From contig JAQXDL010000051.1 in the NCBI GenBank assembly GCA_029251375.1, positions 36,007 through 100,006 on the forward strand: 64,000 nucleotides of DNA, read 5' to 3'. The position numbers were made by a program, and so were the translations under genes. This document shows positions 54,439 to 63,762 of the stretch, in pieces. The DNA is from Pseudomonadales bacterium (GTDB lineage: Bacteria; Pseudomonadota; Gammaproteobacteria; Pseudomonadales; Azotimanducaceae). Under the pieces are notes generated by a model. That model did no database searches and was not told the origin of the DNA. It saw only the letters and a program-made list of their open reading frames with translations. The stretch's first letter is position 1, and each line of letters opens with the position of its first letter.

Positions 54439-55884
54439 ATGGACCTAAAGAATTACACAATACCCGATCGAGTTTTCGATGAGATTCTGACAAACACTAA
54501 TCGAGCTCGCCCAGGTCTCGGCCAACTAGTCAATTTTCTCAAGAAAAACGGCATTCAGAATCTAAACGAACGCAAACACAATGCCGAGCTGGCTATTCAA
54601 ACCATGGGCATCACCTTCACGGTTTACACCGAAGGCACAAACATCGATCGCGAGTGGCCCTTCGATATCATTCCACGGGTTATCCATCAAAAGGAGTGGA
54701 CGTCTGTTGAGAAAGGTTTAAAGCAAAGACTGCAAGCTTTGAACCTGTTTATTAACGACATCTACAACGACGAAAAAATCATCAAGGACAAACGCGTCCC
54801 CAAAGACCTACTGGCTTCTTCTAAAGACTTTCGGCCTGAATGCGTTGGTATGAATCCTGTGTACAACACCTGGGCACATATTTGCGGCACCGACCTTATT
54901 CGGGACGGCGACGGAACAATGTATGTATTGGAAGACAATCTACGGGTACCCTCTGGGGTTTCTTACATGCTTGAGAATCGTAATATCAGCAAGCGTGTCA
55001 TGCCGGAATTGTTTAAAAATCACGATATCCTGCCAATGGATGACTACCCTGCACAATTGTTCGATACCTTAAGTTCAATTTCACCGCGTCCGCTCGACTA
55101 TCCTGAGGTCGTGGTACTGACGCCTGGTATCTATAACTCAGCATACTTCGAACATTCTTTTCTTGCCCAACGTATGGGCGCAGAACTCGTTGAAGGATCA
55201 GACTTAATCGTCGCCGATGATGACTGTGTCTACATGAAAACGGTCGAAGGCTTATCGCGAGTCGATGTCATTTACCGGCGTATCGATGACCTCTTTCTTG
55301 ACCCGGAAGTCTTCAATAAAGACTCAACACTTGGCGTAAAAGGTCTAATGAGAGCATGGCGAAAAGGCAATGTCGCACTTGCTAACGCACCCGGTGCTGG
55401 CGTTGCAGACGATAAAGTTGTCTATACCTACGTGCCCGAGATGATCAAGTACTACCTTGGTGAAGACCCCATTTTGCCGAATGTTCCGAGCTATATGTGC
55501 ACTGACAAAAAACAGCTGCAGCACGTTATTCAGAACATTGAAAACCTTGTCGTTAAACCTGCTAACGAATCTGGTGGCTACGGCATGTATATAGGACCGA
55601 GGGAATCTAAACGTCGGACCGCTGAGATGAAGCGATTGTTGAAGGCAAACCCACGCAACTATATTGCCCAACCGATCGTCAACCTTTCCACCGTACCAAC
55701 CCTGTGCGATAACAACCTAGAAGCAAGGCACGTCGATCTTCGACCCTTCATACTACAGGCCAACAAGTCTTATGTTACTGCCGGCGGCTTAACCAGAGTC
55801 GCACTCGTACGGGGCTCACTCGTCGTTAATTCAAGCCAAGGCGGTGGTAGCAAAGACACCTGGATATTGGCAAGCAAAGACTAA
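54439..55884 (+). CDS. Circularly permuted ATP-grasp type 2 protein
   Basis: 481 residues. WPFDIIPRVIHQKEW, then HICGTDLIRDGDGTMYVLEDNLRVPSGVSYMLENR and VVKPANESGGYGMYIGP, are hallmarks of the CP_ATPgrasp_2 (DUF404/407) family. By family it should join a carboxylate to an amine using ATP. The alpha-E gene follows after 33 bp with AAGGAG, an operon seen widely with Anbu peptidase and a transglutaminase-like protein. Substrate is unknown; peptide or protein modification has been proposed for the group. Confidence 0.92.
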   Translation: MDLKNYTIPDRVFDEILTNTNRARPGLGQLVNFLKKNGIQNLNERKHNAELAIQTMGITFTVYTEGTNIDREWPFDIIPRVIHQKEWTSVEKGLKQRLQALNLFINDIYNDEKIIKDKRVPKDLLASSKDFRPECVGMNPVYNTWAHICGTDLIRDGDGTMYVLEDNLRVPSGVSYMLENRNISKRVMPELFKNHDILPMDDYPAQLFDTLSSISPRPLDYPEVVVLTPGIYNSAYFEHSFLAQRMGAELVEGSDLIVADDDCVYMKTVEGLSRVDVIYRRIDDLFLDPEVFNKDSTLGVKGLMRAWRKGNVALANAPGAGVADDKVVYTYVPEMIKYYLGEDPILPNVPSYMCTDKKQLQHVIQNIENLVVKPANESGGYGMYIGPRESKRRTAEMKRLLKANPRNYIAQPIVNLSTVPTLCDNNLEARHVDLRPFILQANKSYVTAGGLTRVALVRGSLVVNSSQGGGSKDTWILASKD

Positions 55885-55917
55885 GTCTTGCTGACAGATA
55901 GAGAACAAGGAGAATAA

Positions 55918-56892
55918 ATGCTTTCAAGAGTTGCGGAACGAATGTATTGGTTTGGTCGTTATCTTGAGCGCGTGGAAAACACCGCTCGTTTGATTAATGT
56001 AAACACCAATCTCATTATGGACCTACCTAAGGTCAAGCACATCTGGGAAAGTTTGATTGAAATTACCGGCACGCGTGAGGCTTTCGATCAGCGATTTAGC
56101 CGTATTGACGAACGTAATGTCATGAAATTTTTGTTGGATGACGAATTCAGCTCGATCAAAGCGGCAATATTGGGCGCACGAGAAAATGCCCGCACCACAC
56201 GTGAAATCATGCCAAGTGAATCTTGGGTGCTTATTAATGAACTTAGCATCTACATGAACAAGCATAAAACAAAGGGGATCAACCGAAGCGGTCGCCATGA
56301 ACTGTTAGATGAGATCATCGGTATCTGCAACCAAATTACCGGCTACCTCGAAGGCACCATGAGCGCCGACACGCCCTACCACTTCATCAAGATTGGCCGC
56401 AATCTGGAACGGGCTGATATGACAACTCGCATTGTCGATGTTGGCTGTCTCAACCTTATGAATCCGGAGTTAGAAATTGGTCAATATGAGAATATTTTAT
56501 GGATGAGCGTGCTTACCTCGCTTAACGCCTACCAAATGTATCGGCAACAGGTTCAGGACACAGTTAATGGTGAAGACGTTGTAGACTTCCTACTCAAGAA
56601 CAGACAGTTCCCAAGGGGCGTCGCGCATTGTCTTGCCGAAGTCGCGCAAGCCTCTCAGTCACTGCCGAGGAATGACAACGCATTGCGCACGATCACACAT
56701 GCACAAAGAACGATCGATCAGAATGATGTTATCGCTTTGTTGAATAATGAAAAGCTTCATGACTTTATAGATAATGTGCAACTGGACTTATCGGACATCA
56801 ACGGCGAACTGACAACGACTTGGTTCCAGCGCAACGTTGATCAAGAGTTGAATCCATCACAAAGTTTTACCCAGACTCGGCTGTTCACGTAG
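55918..56892 (+). CDS. Alpha-E domain protein (DUF403)
   Basis: 324 residues, predicted all-helical. MLSRVAERMYWFGRYLERVENTARL at the N-terminus and FIKIGRNLERADMTTRIVDV in the middle are duplicated alpha-E motifs with conserved Glu and Arg. Function unknown; always associated with ATP-grasp partners. AAGGAG lies five bases before the ATG. Last gene of the GNAT/ATP-grasp/alpha-E run. Confidence 0.93.
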   Translation: MLSRVAERMYWFGRYLERVENTARLINVNTNLIMDLPKVKHIWESLIEITGTREAFDQRFSRIDERNVMKFLLDDEFSSIKAAILGARENARTTREIMPSESWVLINELSIYMNKHKTKGINRSGRHELLDEIIGICNQITGYLEGTMSADTPYHFIKIGRNLERADMTTRIVDVGCLNLMNPELEIGQYENILWMSVLTSLNAYQMYRQQVQDTVNGEDVVDFLLKNRQFPRGVAHCLAEVAQASQSLPRNDNALRTITHAQRTIDQNDVIALLNNEKLHDFIDNVQLDLSDINGELTTTWFQRNVDQELNPSQSFTQTRLFT

Positions 56893-56939
56893 ACCTAGAC
56901 TAGATTCAATCAGATACGGTGCTTGACAGAGCTTTTAGA

Positions 56940-56978
56940 GAAAGCTTTTTGTGAAAGCTCTTCGTGAGAGCTCTTCGC
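56940..56978. repeat. 13-bp tandem repeat, three copies
   Basis: gaaagctttttgt, gaaagctcttcgt and gagagctcttcgc head to tail, in the convergent gap after the alpha-E gene. A related partial copy precedes it, and a ttagaacaa repeat 14 bp apart follows at 57022-57044. Confidence 0.8.
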
Positions 56979-57047
56979 GCTTTAGCATTGACCCTAAAAA
57001 AATTTACCTAAAGCTATTTAATTAGAACAATTTACTTAGAACAACAT

Positions 57048-58313
57048 CTAAAGTAATGAGTCTAGAGACTGAATTAATTTCGCGACATCATTATGACTGT
57101 TGTAGTGGGCCATCGAAATACGAATAACGCCAGACTGACTATCGATGCCAACTGCGTCGAGAAGGCGCGGCGCATAAAAATGTCCGTGTGAGACGAGCTG
57201 TCCTTGATCGATCAACATGTGCGCGACATCGGCACAGCTATCCACATTGGGTCTAAAGGATACCAGTGGACAACGATAAGTATCAGCATCGAAACTGCCA
57301 AGCATTCTTGCAGCATTTTTGTTTTTGAAGAAATCTAACAGAGGTCTTACCAGCTCAGTCTCATGCTGCCGCCATAGACTAGATACAAACTCACAGGCAT
57401 CTCGAACCGTCCCGTTCGGACCACCACTATCACTAAGATTCGCATCCCCATGATGTGCAGCAAGCGTCTCAATATAATCAATAACGCCACCTGCAGCGGC
57501 AATTTGAGCGTGATCAGGTCCCGCGGGAACAAAGCGTTCGTTTACATCAATGACATCCTTGAAGAAGTGCCCTTGTTTAGGCAAGCGCTCTTGAGTGGCC
57601 TGTCGGATGACCATAATACCGAGGTGAACCGAATAGACTTTGTACAAAGAAAACACATAAATATCTGCACCTAACGCATCGACATCGGGAATCGCATGGG
57701 GCGCAAAGGAAACACCATCAACCAGTGTTAATGCACCAACCGCATGAGCCATCTCAATAATTTTCTTGGCATCTGTCTTCTGGCCCGTCACGTTCGATGC
57801 ATGGGGAAAACAAACAAGCTTGGTGCTGGCGTTAAGTAGCTTGCTCAAATCCTCTTCAAGCAGAAGCCCTGTCGCAGCATCGACCTGCCATTCCCTCACT
57901 GTCGCACCTGCTTGTTCGACCGCTCGACGAATTGCGCCCGTGTTAGATTCATGGTCACAGTTAGTAACAATGACTTCATCGCCTTTTGTTAGCCACTGCG
58001 AAAAAGCGTGAGCGAGCACATAGGTATTTTGTGACGTCGATGGACCAAAGCCTATTTCATGAGTTTGCACGCCCAGCGCGTTAGCCCAACGGTGCTTGCT
58101 ATAGAGCATTTTTTCCATACCCGCATCACTGGGTGAAAAAGGATTACCTGGCTGTAATTTATTGTTGCGGTAGAATCCCGCGAGTGCATCGATCGTTTCA
58201 GTGCAGGGGAAAGAACCGGCGGCTGAATCAAAAAAGTGTCCGCTAAAATTTTGCGGCTCATGGTACATCGGGAAGTGTTGTCGAACGAAGGGAATATCCA
58301 GTGTGCGGGACAT
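57048..58313 (-). CDS. Class V aminotransferase (cysteine desulfurase/kynureninase-like)
   Basis: 421 residues of fold-type I PLP enzymes. The PLP Lys lies in VFSLYKVYSVHLG (about 225-237) and the cofactor-binding Asp in LVDGVSFAPH. HASNVTGQ is conserved in the family. The C-terminal RISMAHYNSHNDV matches the end of SufS/Csd-like proteins, but I cannot identify the mobile active-site Cys of a true desulfurase, so the reaction is open. It starts 53 bp after the Anbu gene and is probably in its operon. Confidence 0.87.
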   Translation of the reverse strand: MSRTLDIPFVRQHFPMYHEPQNFSGHFFDSAAGSFPCTETIDALAGFYRNNKLQPGNPFSPSDAGMEKMLYSKHRWANALGVQTHEIGFGPSTSQNTYVLAHAFSQWLTKGDEVIVTNCDHESNTGAIRRAVEQAGATVREWQVDAATGLLLEEDLSKLLNASTKLVCFPHASNVTGQKTDAKKIIEMAHAVGALTLVDGVSFAPHAIPDVDALGADIYVFSLYKVYSVHLGIMVIRQATQERLPKQGHFFKDVIDVNERFVPAGPDHAQIAAAGGVIDYIETLAAHHGDANLSDSGGPNGTVRDACEFVSSLWRQHETELVRPLLDFFKNKNAARMLGSFDADTYRCPLVSFRPNVDSCADVAHMLIDQGQLVSHGHFYAPRLLDAVGIDSQSGVIRISMAHYNSHNDVAKLIQSLDSLL

Positions 58314-58366
58314 TTAGGATTCCTTTTTGCTTAATTAATTCATTAGCGGCGAAAAACGTTCAGACG

Positions 58367-59113
58367 CTAAATATTTTCTTTAGCCTCATCCCAATTAGCA
58401 CTCCAGGCTATAGGTGGCATGCTGGAAAAAGCTTCTTTGAGTTTTGCATCCCAGCTTTTTGATATTTGGCGTAAATACTCACTCGATTCATCAAACCGAT
58501 ATTGCCTAGTGATATCCAATGCATCCGTTTCATACACAATGACCTCGATTGGTGGTCCGACCGTCAAATTACTTTTAATCGTTGAGTCCATGGATACCAG
58601 CCCACAAACCACAGCGGTTTCCAGCGTCGATTCCGAGTCGATGATTCTATCGAGAATGGGCTTACCGTATTTACTTTCGCCGATCTGCAGATAAGGCGTG
58701 TCGTCCGACGTGGTGATGTGATTACCCTGCGGATAAATAAGATAAGTCTTCGGCTTGAAACCGGCTATTTGTCCACCAATGATGAAACGTGCTTCGTAGG
58801 TCGAACCGCCGCCGGTATTTTTTTCTTGTTGAGCAATACTTACAGCACCGACATAGTCGGCTACATCTTCCATGTGCTGCAGTTTGTGAAGATTGATCTC
58901 AGCATCTTTCTTAATATCTTTTTTGAGTTGCGTGACGACACCTTGAGTGGTGGCAAGATTACCAGCGGATAGCAGAACGATCTGCCGCTCACCTTTAATA
59001 CCAAAGGTATTCATTTTTGAATAAGTACTGACGTTGTCCACGCCCGCATTTGTACGAGAATCAGAAATAAAACAAATACCCGATCCCAGAGAGATCGCAA
59101 CGCAATAGGTCAT
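58367..59113 (-). CDS. Anbu-type proteasome-like peptidase
   Basis: 248 residues. The Met is followed by Thr, so after Met removal Thr1 can be the N-terminal nucleophile without a propeptide. Counting from Thr1, Asp17 (ISDSR) and Lys32 (TYSKM) occupy the proteasome/HslV catalytic positions. LIYPQGNHITTSDDTPYLQIGESKYGKPILDR is a typical Anbu block. Anbu forms self-compartmentalised beta-subunit assemblies; the natural substrates are unknown. It is convergent with the ATP-grasp/alpha-E genes that normally accompany it. Confidence 0.9.
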   Translation of the reverse strand: MTYCVAISLGSGICFISDSRTNAGVDNVSTYSKMNTFGIKGERQIVLLSAGNLATTQGVVTQLKKDIKKDAEINLHKLQHMEDVADYVGAVSIAQQEKNTGGGSTYEARFIIGGQIAGFKPKTYLIYPQGNHITTSDDTPYLQIGESKYGKPILDRIIDSESTLETAVVCGLVSMDSTIKSNLTVGPPIEVIVYETDALDITRQYRFDESSEYLRQISKSWDAKLKEAFSSMPPIAWSANWDEAKENI

Positions 59114-59206
59114 TCGGTTTGGCTGCCTGAGATGGTGAGATTGATTGTCACGTGCTTTACATTACATCTTGTCTTTACTTGCTGTTCTAACGTTCAACGA
59201 CAGCAT

Positions 59207-59563
59207 TTACATTGTTGCGGTCGCGTTTGCGGAACCAATACTACCGACAAGATAAGTTTCAATTTTGTCTTTAGCGACATTTTCAGGATCGCTAAACTGA
59301 ACACCAACACCGGGCGTGTGCGGGCTCTTAACACCCTTCTTAGCTATCCATACGACTTTGCCTGCAACTGGGATTTTTTCTGCTTCATCCATTAAGTTAA
59401 GAAGAATAAAAACATCATCCCCAATCTCGTATTCAGTTCGGTTGGCGATAAAAAGACCGCCATTTTTAAGGAAAGGCATGTAGTAATTGTGCAGAACCAC
59501 CTTATCCTTGATGGTCAGCGCAATCATTGTCTTCTTAGCACCGCCTCGCGCTAACTTGCCCAT
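59207..59563 (-). CDS. pilZ: PilZ domain protein, type IV pilus PilZ
   Basis: 118 residues. ALTIKDKVVLHNYYMPFLKNGGLFI and DDVFILLNLMDEAEKIPVAGKVVWI match PilZ of the Pseudomonas type IV pilus, where the gene also follows holB. As in that protein, the RxxxR c-di-GMP motif is not seen, so direct c-di-GMP binding is unlikely. It is needed for pilus assembly by contact with the PilB/FimX side of the machine in known cases. Last gene of the fabF-to-pilZ block. Confidence 0.93.
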   Translation of the reverse strand: MGKLARGGAKKTMIALTIKDKVVLHNYYMPFLKNGGLFIANRTEYEIGDDVFILLNLMDEAEKIPVAGKVVWIAKKGVKSPHTPGVGVQFSDPENVAKDKIETYLVGSIGSANATATM

Positions 59564-59614
59564 ATAACTGCTCGTTCACTTAAGTCTCGAAATTCTGCAC
59601 TATGCACTAACAAT

Positions 59615-60643
59615 CTACAAGCCGAATTGGGATATAACGTGCGGGTTACCTGACCTCAGATCAATCCACAATGCTTCGAGTAATTGCTGCTTGTTCGGGT
59701 TCGAGGTACTTCGCACGATTCGCAGGTCAGCGCAGCTACGATTATATGCCGCAATTAAAAAGTCCACGCTTGTGTGATTCTGAATTTGGACAATTGAGTC
59801 GGCTATGTCACTGTTTCTTATAGCATTAATATCTTTCGTCGCGTCATACCTTACGGCATCGGAAAAAATAGACTGACAAATGTCCAAGAAATCTTCTATC
59901 TCAATCTTTTGGACCTCAGCCACCGATTTGAGCGCGGTCGTCTGGTTACCACAGAGCTTAGCTAATTGCTCCACCACAACTTTTCGAGAGGCTAGGTAAT
60001 CATCATTCAACTGCATTGTCACAGCCAACGGCAATCCGCCGGCGATATCCAACAACAATTCATAGTCATCTCGATTTGGCAATGCTGCATGTAACCATTG
60101 GAGTGCTTGCGATCGCTCAGGAAGGCCAATCGCGTATTGTTGGCATCGACTGCGTATCGTTGGCAGTAAACTGCCTGATCGTGACGACACCAATATAATG
60201 AAAGTATTACCTGATGGTTCTTCGAGACATTTTAACAAGGCGTTAGCTGACTGATGGTTCATCTGCTCAGCAGGATCAACAATGGCAACCTTCAAACCGT
60301 TTCTCTGCGACGTCGTCGCAACCCATGCGATCAAACCACGTACCTGATCAATTTTGATTTGCTTCGAATCTTGCGGTGCAACATGCGAAAAATCCGGATG
60401 TGTACCCGCTTCAAACAGGTGACACGACGCACAGTCGTTACAAGGCGTCGGCGTAACAGCCGCAAGCGCCTTCGTTTCATCACAAAGAAAACGTTTTGCT
60501 AACTGGATTGCAAAAACCAACTTCCCCGAATAGGTTTCGCCCGTTAATAAAATTGCGTGAGGTAATTTGTCGGCCACGTATTGCCCGTCCAACAGCGCTT
60601 GCAAATTGGCAAACCAGGGGTATGAAAAATCTGTATCAGACAC
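59615..60643 (-). CDS. holB: DNA polymerase III delta' subunit
   Basis: 342 residues. The P-loop is degenerate (LLTGETYSGKLVFA), as expected because delta' does not hydrolyse ATP. Zinc cysteines are in CNDCASCHLF (about 63-72). EQMNHQSANALLKCLEEP and TIRSRCQQY (SRC-like) are clamp-loader motifs. It is the stator of the sliding-clamp loader. The start is a GTG nine bases after the tmk stop, with GGATGAG inside the stop region, so translation is coupled. Confidence 0.94.
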   Translation of the reverse strand: MSDTDFSYPWFANLQALLDGQYVADKLPHAILLTGETYSGKLVFAIQLAKRFLCDETKALAAVTPTPCNDCASCHLFEAGTHPDFSHVAPQDSKQIKIDQVRGLIAWVATTSQRNGLKVAIVDPAEQMNHQSANALLKCLEEPSGNTFIILVSSRSGSLLPTIRSRCQQYAIGLPERSQALQWLHAALPNRDDYELLLDIAGGLPLAVTMQLNDDYLASRKVVVEQLAKLCGNQTTALKSVAEVQKIEIEDFLDICQSIFSDAVRYDATKDINAIRNSDIADSIVQIQNHTSVDFLIAAYNRSCADLRIVRSTSNPNKQQLLEALWIDLRSGNPHVISQFGL

Positions 60644-60652
60644 TGAAATTTC

Positions 60653-61312
60653 TCATCCGTTTTGGGTCGATTGACCGGAATGTTGCAGCCAATCGCGTAT
60701 TGTAGGTAACAGAACATTGGCAAGCTGACTGTTCACTTCAATTATCGACTTAGAAGCATCGATGATGTTAAACCGCTCATAAACTTTCGCTCTTGTTAAA
60801 AAGCCTTGCCTCACTTTTTCGAAGAAGATTAAGTCCTCTTTCTCAAAACGGTCGAGTTCGCCTCGACTGCCAGCTCTTTGCATGCCGACCTCGACATCAA
60901 CATCCAACAATACCGTTAGGTCCGGTGAGAATGCAGCGAGCGCAGCCTTGTTAATCAACTCAATCGTTTCATCAGCAATACCTCTCGCCGCACCTTGATA
61001 GGCAAAACTTGAATCCGTAAACCTGTCACAGACAACCCAAGCACCTTGTTTCAAAGCAGGCTTTATCACTTCTTCGACGTGTTGAGCACGGGCAGCGAAC
61101 ATCAGCAATAACTCTGTCATATCAGTCATTTGGGTATTTTTTTTGTCTAGCAAAATGTCCCTGATTTTTTCGCCAAGTTGGGTTCCGCCTGGCTCACGTG
61201 TAGACGTGTAGCTGATTCCTGCATCCTCAAGGAGCTGATGAATATAGGCAAGACTGGTCGTTTTACCAACGCCTTCAGCTCCTTCGACACTTATAAACAA
61301 ACCCGCTTTCAT
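60653..61312 (-). CDS. tmk: Thymidylate kinase
   Basis: 219 residues from the ATG at 61312; the frame extends 15 codons to another ATG, but MKAGLFISVEG is the family start. EGAEGVGKTT is the P-loop, TREPGGT binds dTMP, and DRFTDSSFAYQGAARG is the DR motif; the lid region is SRGELDRFE. It makes dTDP from dTMP. Between mltG and holB in the conserved block. Confidence 0.96.
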   Translation of the reverse strand: MKAGLFISVEGAEGVGKTTSLAYIHQLLEDAGISYTSTREPGGTQLGEKIRDILLDKKNTQMTDMTELLLMFAARAQHVEEVIKPALKQGAWVVCDRFTDSSFAYQGAARGIADETIELINKAALAAFSPDLTVLLDVDVEVGMQRAGSRGELDRFEKEDLIFFEKVRQGFLTRAKVYERFNIIDASKSIIEVNSQLANVLLPTIRDWLQHSGQSTQNG

Positions 61313-61381
61313 TATTATCCAACACTTTAAATTTAAGGAAACGATCTCATCGCTCATCTGAACAATACATCCAAAGACGAT

Positions 61382-62416
61382 CTACTGCTTCGGCGTACTA
61401 CTGTAATTCTTCACCCTACCAGCTTTCTGAAACTGAACAACCGCTGCATTATGTTCTGCGAGCGAAGTCGAAAAATAGCTGGTGCCGTCACCTTTGGCCA
61501 CAAAATATAAATAGTCGCTCTCCGGCGGATTAAGGGCTGCAGCAATAGACCCAGCACCCGGATTACATATTGGACCAATGGGTAGACGAGGTATGGTGTA
61601 TGTATTGTAAGGCGAAGGTGTTCGTAAATGGCGACGTTTAAGATCCCCATCGAAGTCGTCCATTGCGTATATCACCGTGGGATCAGATTGCAGTTTCATA
61701 CCCAGAGTCAAGCGATTGACAAAAACTCCCGCAATGGTTGCTCGGTCGGCGGGCACGCCGGTCTCCTTTTCGATAATTGATGCCAATATGAGCGCCTCGC
61801 GTTTCGACGCCAATGTCATCCAATCAGCACGACTAGACCAGGCGTCATCCAGAACTTTCTGCATTCTCAAATGGGCTCTACGCAGAATTGAAATATCTGT
61901 CGCAGATTTTGTATATGAATAAGTATCAGGGAAAAATTGCCCCTCTAAATCATCTGGTAAGCCTTCAATTTTGCCATCTATGTCTGCCGCTTTACTCAAA
62001 GTTATCGCAATGGCTGGTTCGCTTTTCATCAGCTCCAACCATTGGCTGAGGCGTAAACCCTCAGGAAAGGTAATGCTATAAGTAATGACGTCACCCCGTC
62101 TAAACTTATCCAGCAAGGTTTTAGTCGTGAGGGATTCAGACAGCCCGTATTCGCCCGCTTTAACACTACCGTTGGATAGCGTTATAAGTGCATACAGTTT
62201 TAGCAAAAGTGCCGGTACAGGCGTTATATCGTCTGATGCCAAACGATGAAGGACTGTATTCAAACCCGCGCCCTTCTCAATCTCAAAATTGACACTGCGT
62301 GCAAGTGGCGATTCTAAGAGGTGATTAGCATAAAGCACAGCGCTACTGGTCGACACGATCGCGATGGCAGCAATAATGCCAAGAGAAATAAATCGCTGTT
62401 TGATACCACTCGTCAT
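61382..62416 (-). CDS. mltG: Endolytic murein transglycosylase
   Basis: 344 residues. One N-terminal membrane anchor (about 10-30) places the YceG domain in the periplasm. ASIIEKETGVPADRATIAGVFVNRL contains the catalytic Glu, and LPIGPICNPGAGSI and the C-terminal YFVAKGDGTSYFS are conserved. It cuts nascent glycan strands to set their length. Lies between fabF and tmk; the pabC gene often found here is missing. Confidence 0.95.
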   Translation of the reverse strand: MTSGIKQRFISLGIIAAIAIVSTSSAVLYANHLLESPLARSVNFEIEKGAGLNTVLHRLASDDITPVPALLLKLYALITLSNGSVKAGEYGLSESLTTKTLLDKFRRGDVITYSITFPEGLRLSQWLELMKSEPAIAITLSKAADIDGKIEGLPDDLEGQFFPDTYSYTKSATDISILRRAHLRMQKVLDDAWSSRADWMTLASKREALILASIIEKETGVPADRATIAGVFVNRLTLGMKLQSDPTVIYAMDDFDGDLKRRHLRTPSPYNTYTIPRLPIGPICNPGAGSIAAALNPPESDYLYFVAKGDGTSYFSTSLAEHNAAVVQFQKAGRVKNYSSTPKQ

Positions 62417-62520
62417 ATGTATCCGATCTTCTGAAATTCGTAAATAATCTTACATATGGAATCGATAGCCACACTAAACTTAACGCTGCTCACCGTGGCT
62501 ACCGGTAACGAGACATTTAC

Positions 62521-63762
62521 CTAGTCAATTTTTTTGAAGACTAAACTACCGTTTGTACCGCCAAACCCAAATGAGTTAGAAATTGCCGCACCGATTTCCA
62601 TTTGACGAGCCGTGTGAGGAATGTAATCCAAATCACAATCCTCACTAGGATTATCTAGATTGATTGTCGGCGGTGCCACTTGATGATGAACAGCTAAAGC
62701 TGAAATGACAGCTTCCACAGAACCTGAAGCTCCTAGCAGATGACCAATCATGGACTTGGTTGAACTTACCGCGACCTTGTTTTGGTGACTCCCCATCACG
62801 GTTTTAATCGCCATTGTTTCGGCAACGTCACCCAATGGTGTTGAGGTTCCGTGGGCGTTTATGTAATCGATACTTGACGGATCAAGGTCGGCATCACGCA
62901 AGGCATTATCCATCGAACGAGCAGCACCTGCGCCATTCTCTGAGGGCGATGTCATGTGGCTTGCGTCAGCGCCCATACCAAAGCCGGCGAGTTCACAGTA
63001 GATTTTAGCGCCACGTGCCTTCGCGTGCTCGTATTCTTCCATCACGAGAACCGCTGAACCGTCGCTCAACACGAAACCGTCTCGATCTTTATCCCATGGT
63101 CGACTGGCTAGCTCAGGCTCTTCGTTTCGAGTTGATAGAGCACGCATTGCAGCGAAGCCAGCCATCGTTGTTGGCGATGTTGATTTCTCCGCGCCACCCG
63201 CCAGCATCACATCAGCATCGCCAGCTTGAATCATTCTTGCAGCAAACCCTATGTTATGCGTACCTGTCGTGCAGGCGGTCGTAATCGCTATGTTTGGACC
63301 TTGAAGACCGTACATGATCGACAAATGACCGGCGACCATATTTATAATACAAGACGGCACAAAAAACGGCGTTACTTTACTTGGACCACGGTCAAGCACA
63401 ATGCTGTGGCATTCCTCGATGGTTTTGATACCACCAATACCAGAACCAACAGCAACACCGATTCGGTGCCTGTTTTCATCAGTGACCTCAAGACCCGAGT
63501 CGGCCATCGCCTGCATGCCAGTGACTAAACCAAACTGGATGAAACCATCCATACGTCTAGCTTCCTTTTTCGACAGATATTCAGTCATATCAAACTCAGG
63601 TACTGCACCGCCAAATCGAACAGGAAAACCCTCAGTGTCAAAAGACTCAATAGGTCCGATGCCACTTTTGCCAGCCAGCAAGCCTTCCCAACTACTCTGC
63701 AAGGTTGCACCCAGAGGGGTGAGCATTCCCATACCAGTAATCACTACTCTTCGCTTGTCCAA
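62521..63762 (-). CDS. fabF: Beta-ketoacyl-ACP synthase II
   Basis: 413 residues. Cys164 ([12 protein letters not shown]), His in [11 protein letters not shown] and His in IGHLLGASG form the Cys-His-His triad; the sequence is FabF rather than FabB. It elongates acyl-ACP, including the palmitoleate to vaccenate step. The start is a TTG directly after a perfect AGGAGG with four bases between, so an ATG-only call would miss it. It is normally preceded by acpP, which probably lies just beyond the window. Confidence 0.96.
   Translation of the reverse strand: MDKRRVVITGMGMLTPLGATLQSSWEGLLAGKSGIGPIESFDTEGFPVRFGGAVPEFDMTEYLSKKEARRMDGFIQFGLVTGMQAMADSGLEVTDENRHRIGVAVGSGIGGIKTIEECHSIVLDRGPSKVTPFFVPSCIINMVAGHLSIMYGLQGPNIAITTACTTGTHNIGFAARMIQAGDADVMLAGGAEKSTSPTTMAGFAAMRALSTRNEEPELASRPWDKDRDGFVLSDGSAVLVMEEYEHAKARGAKIYCELAGFGMGADASHMTSPSENGAGAARSMDNALRDADLDPSSIDYINAHGTSTPLGDVAETMAIKTVMGSHQNKVAVSSTKSMIGHLLGASGSVEAVISALAVHHQVAPPTINLDNPSEDCDLDYIPHTARQMEIGAAISNSFGFGGTNGSLVFKKID

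Noticed and set aside
57048..58313. True SufS/IscS cysteine desulfurase
   Set aside because: No active-site Cys loop could be identified and no suf or isc genes are adjacent.
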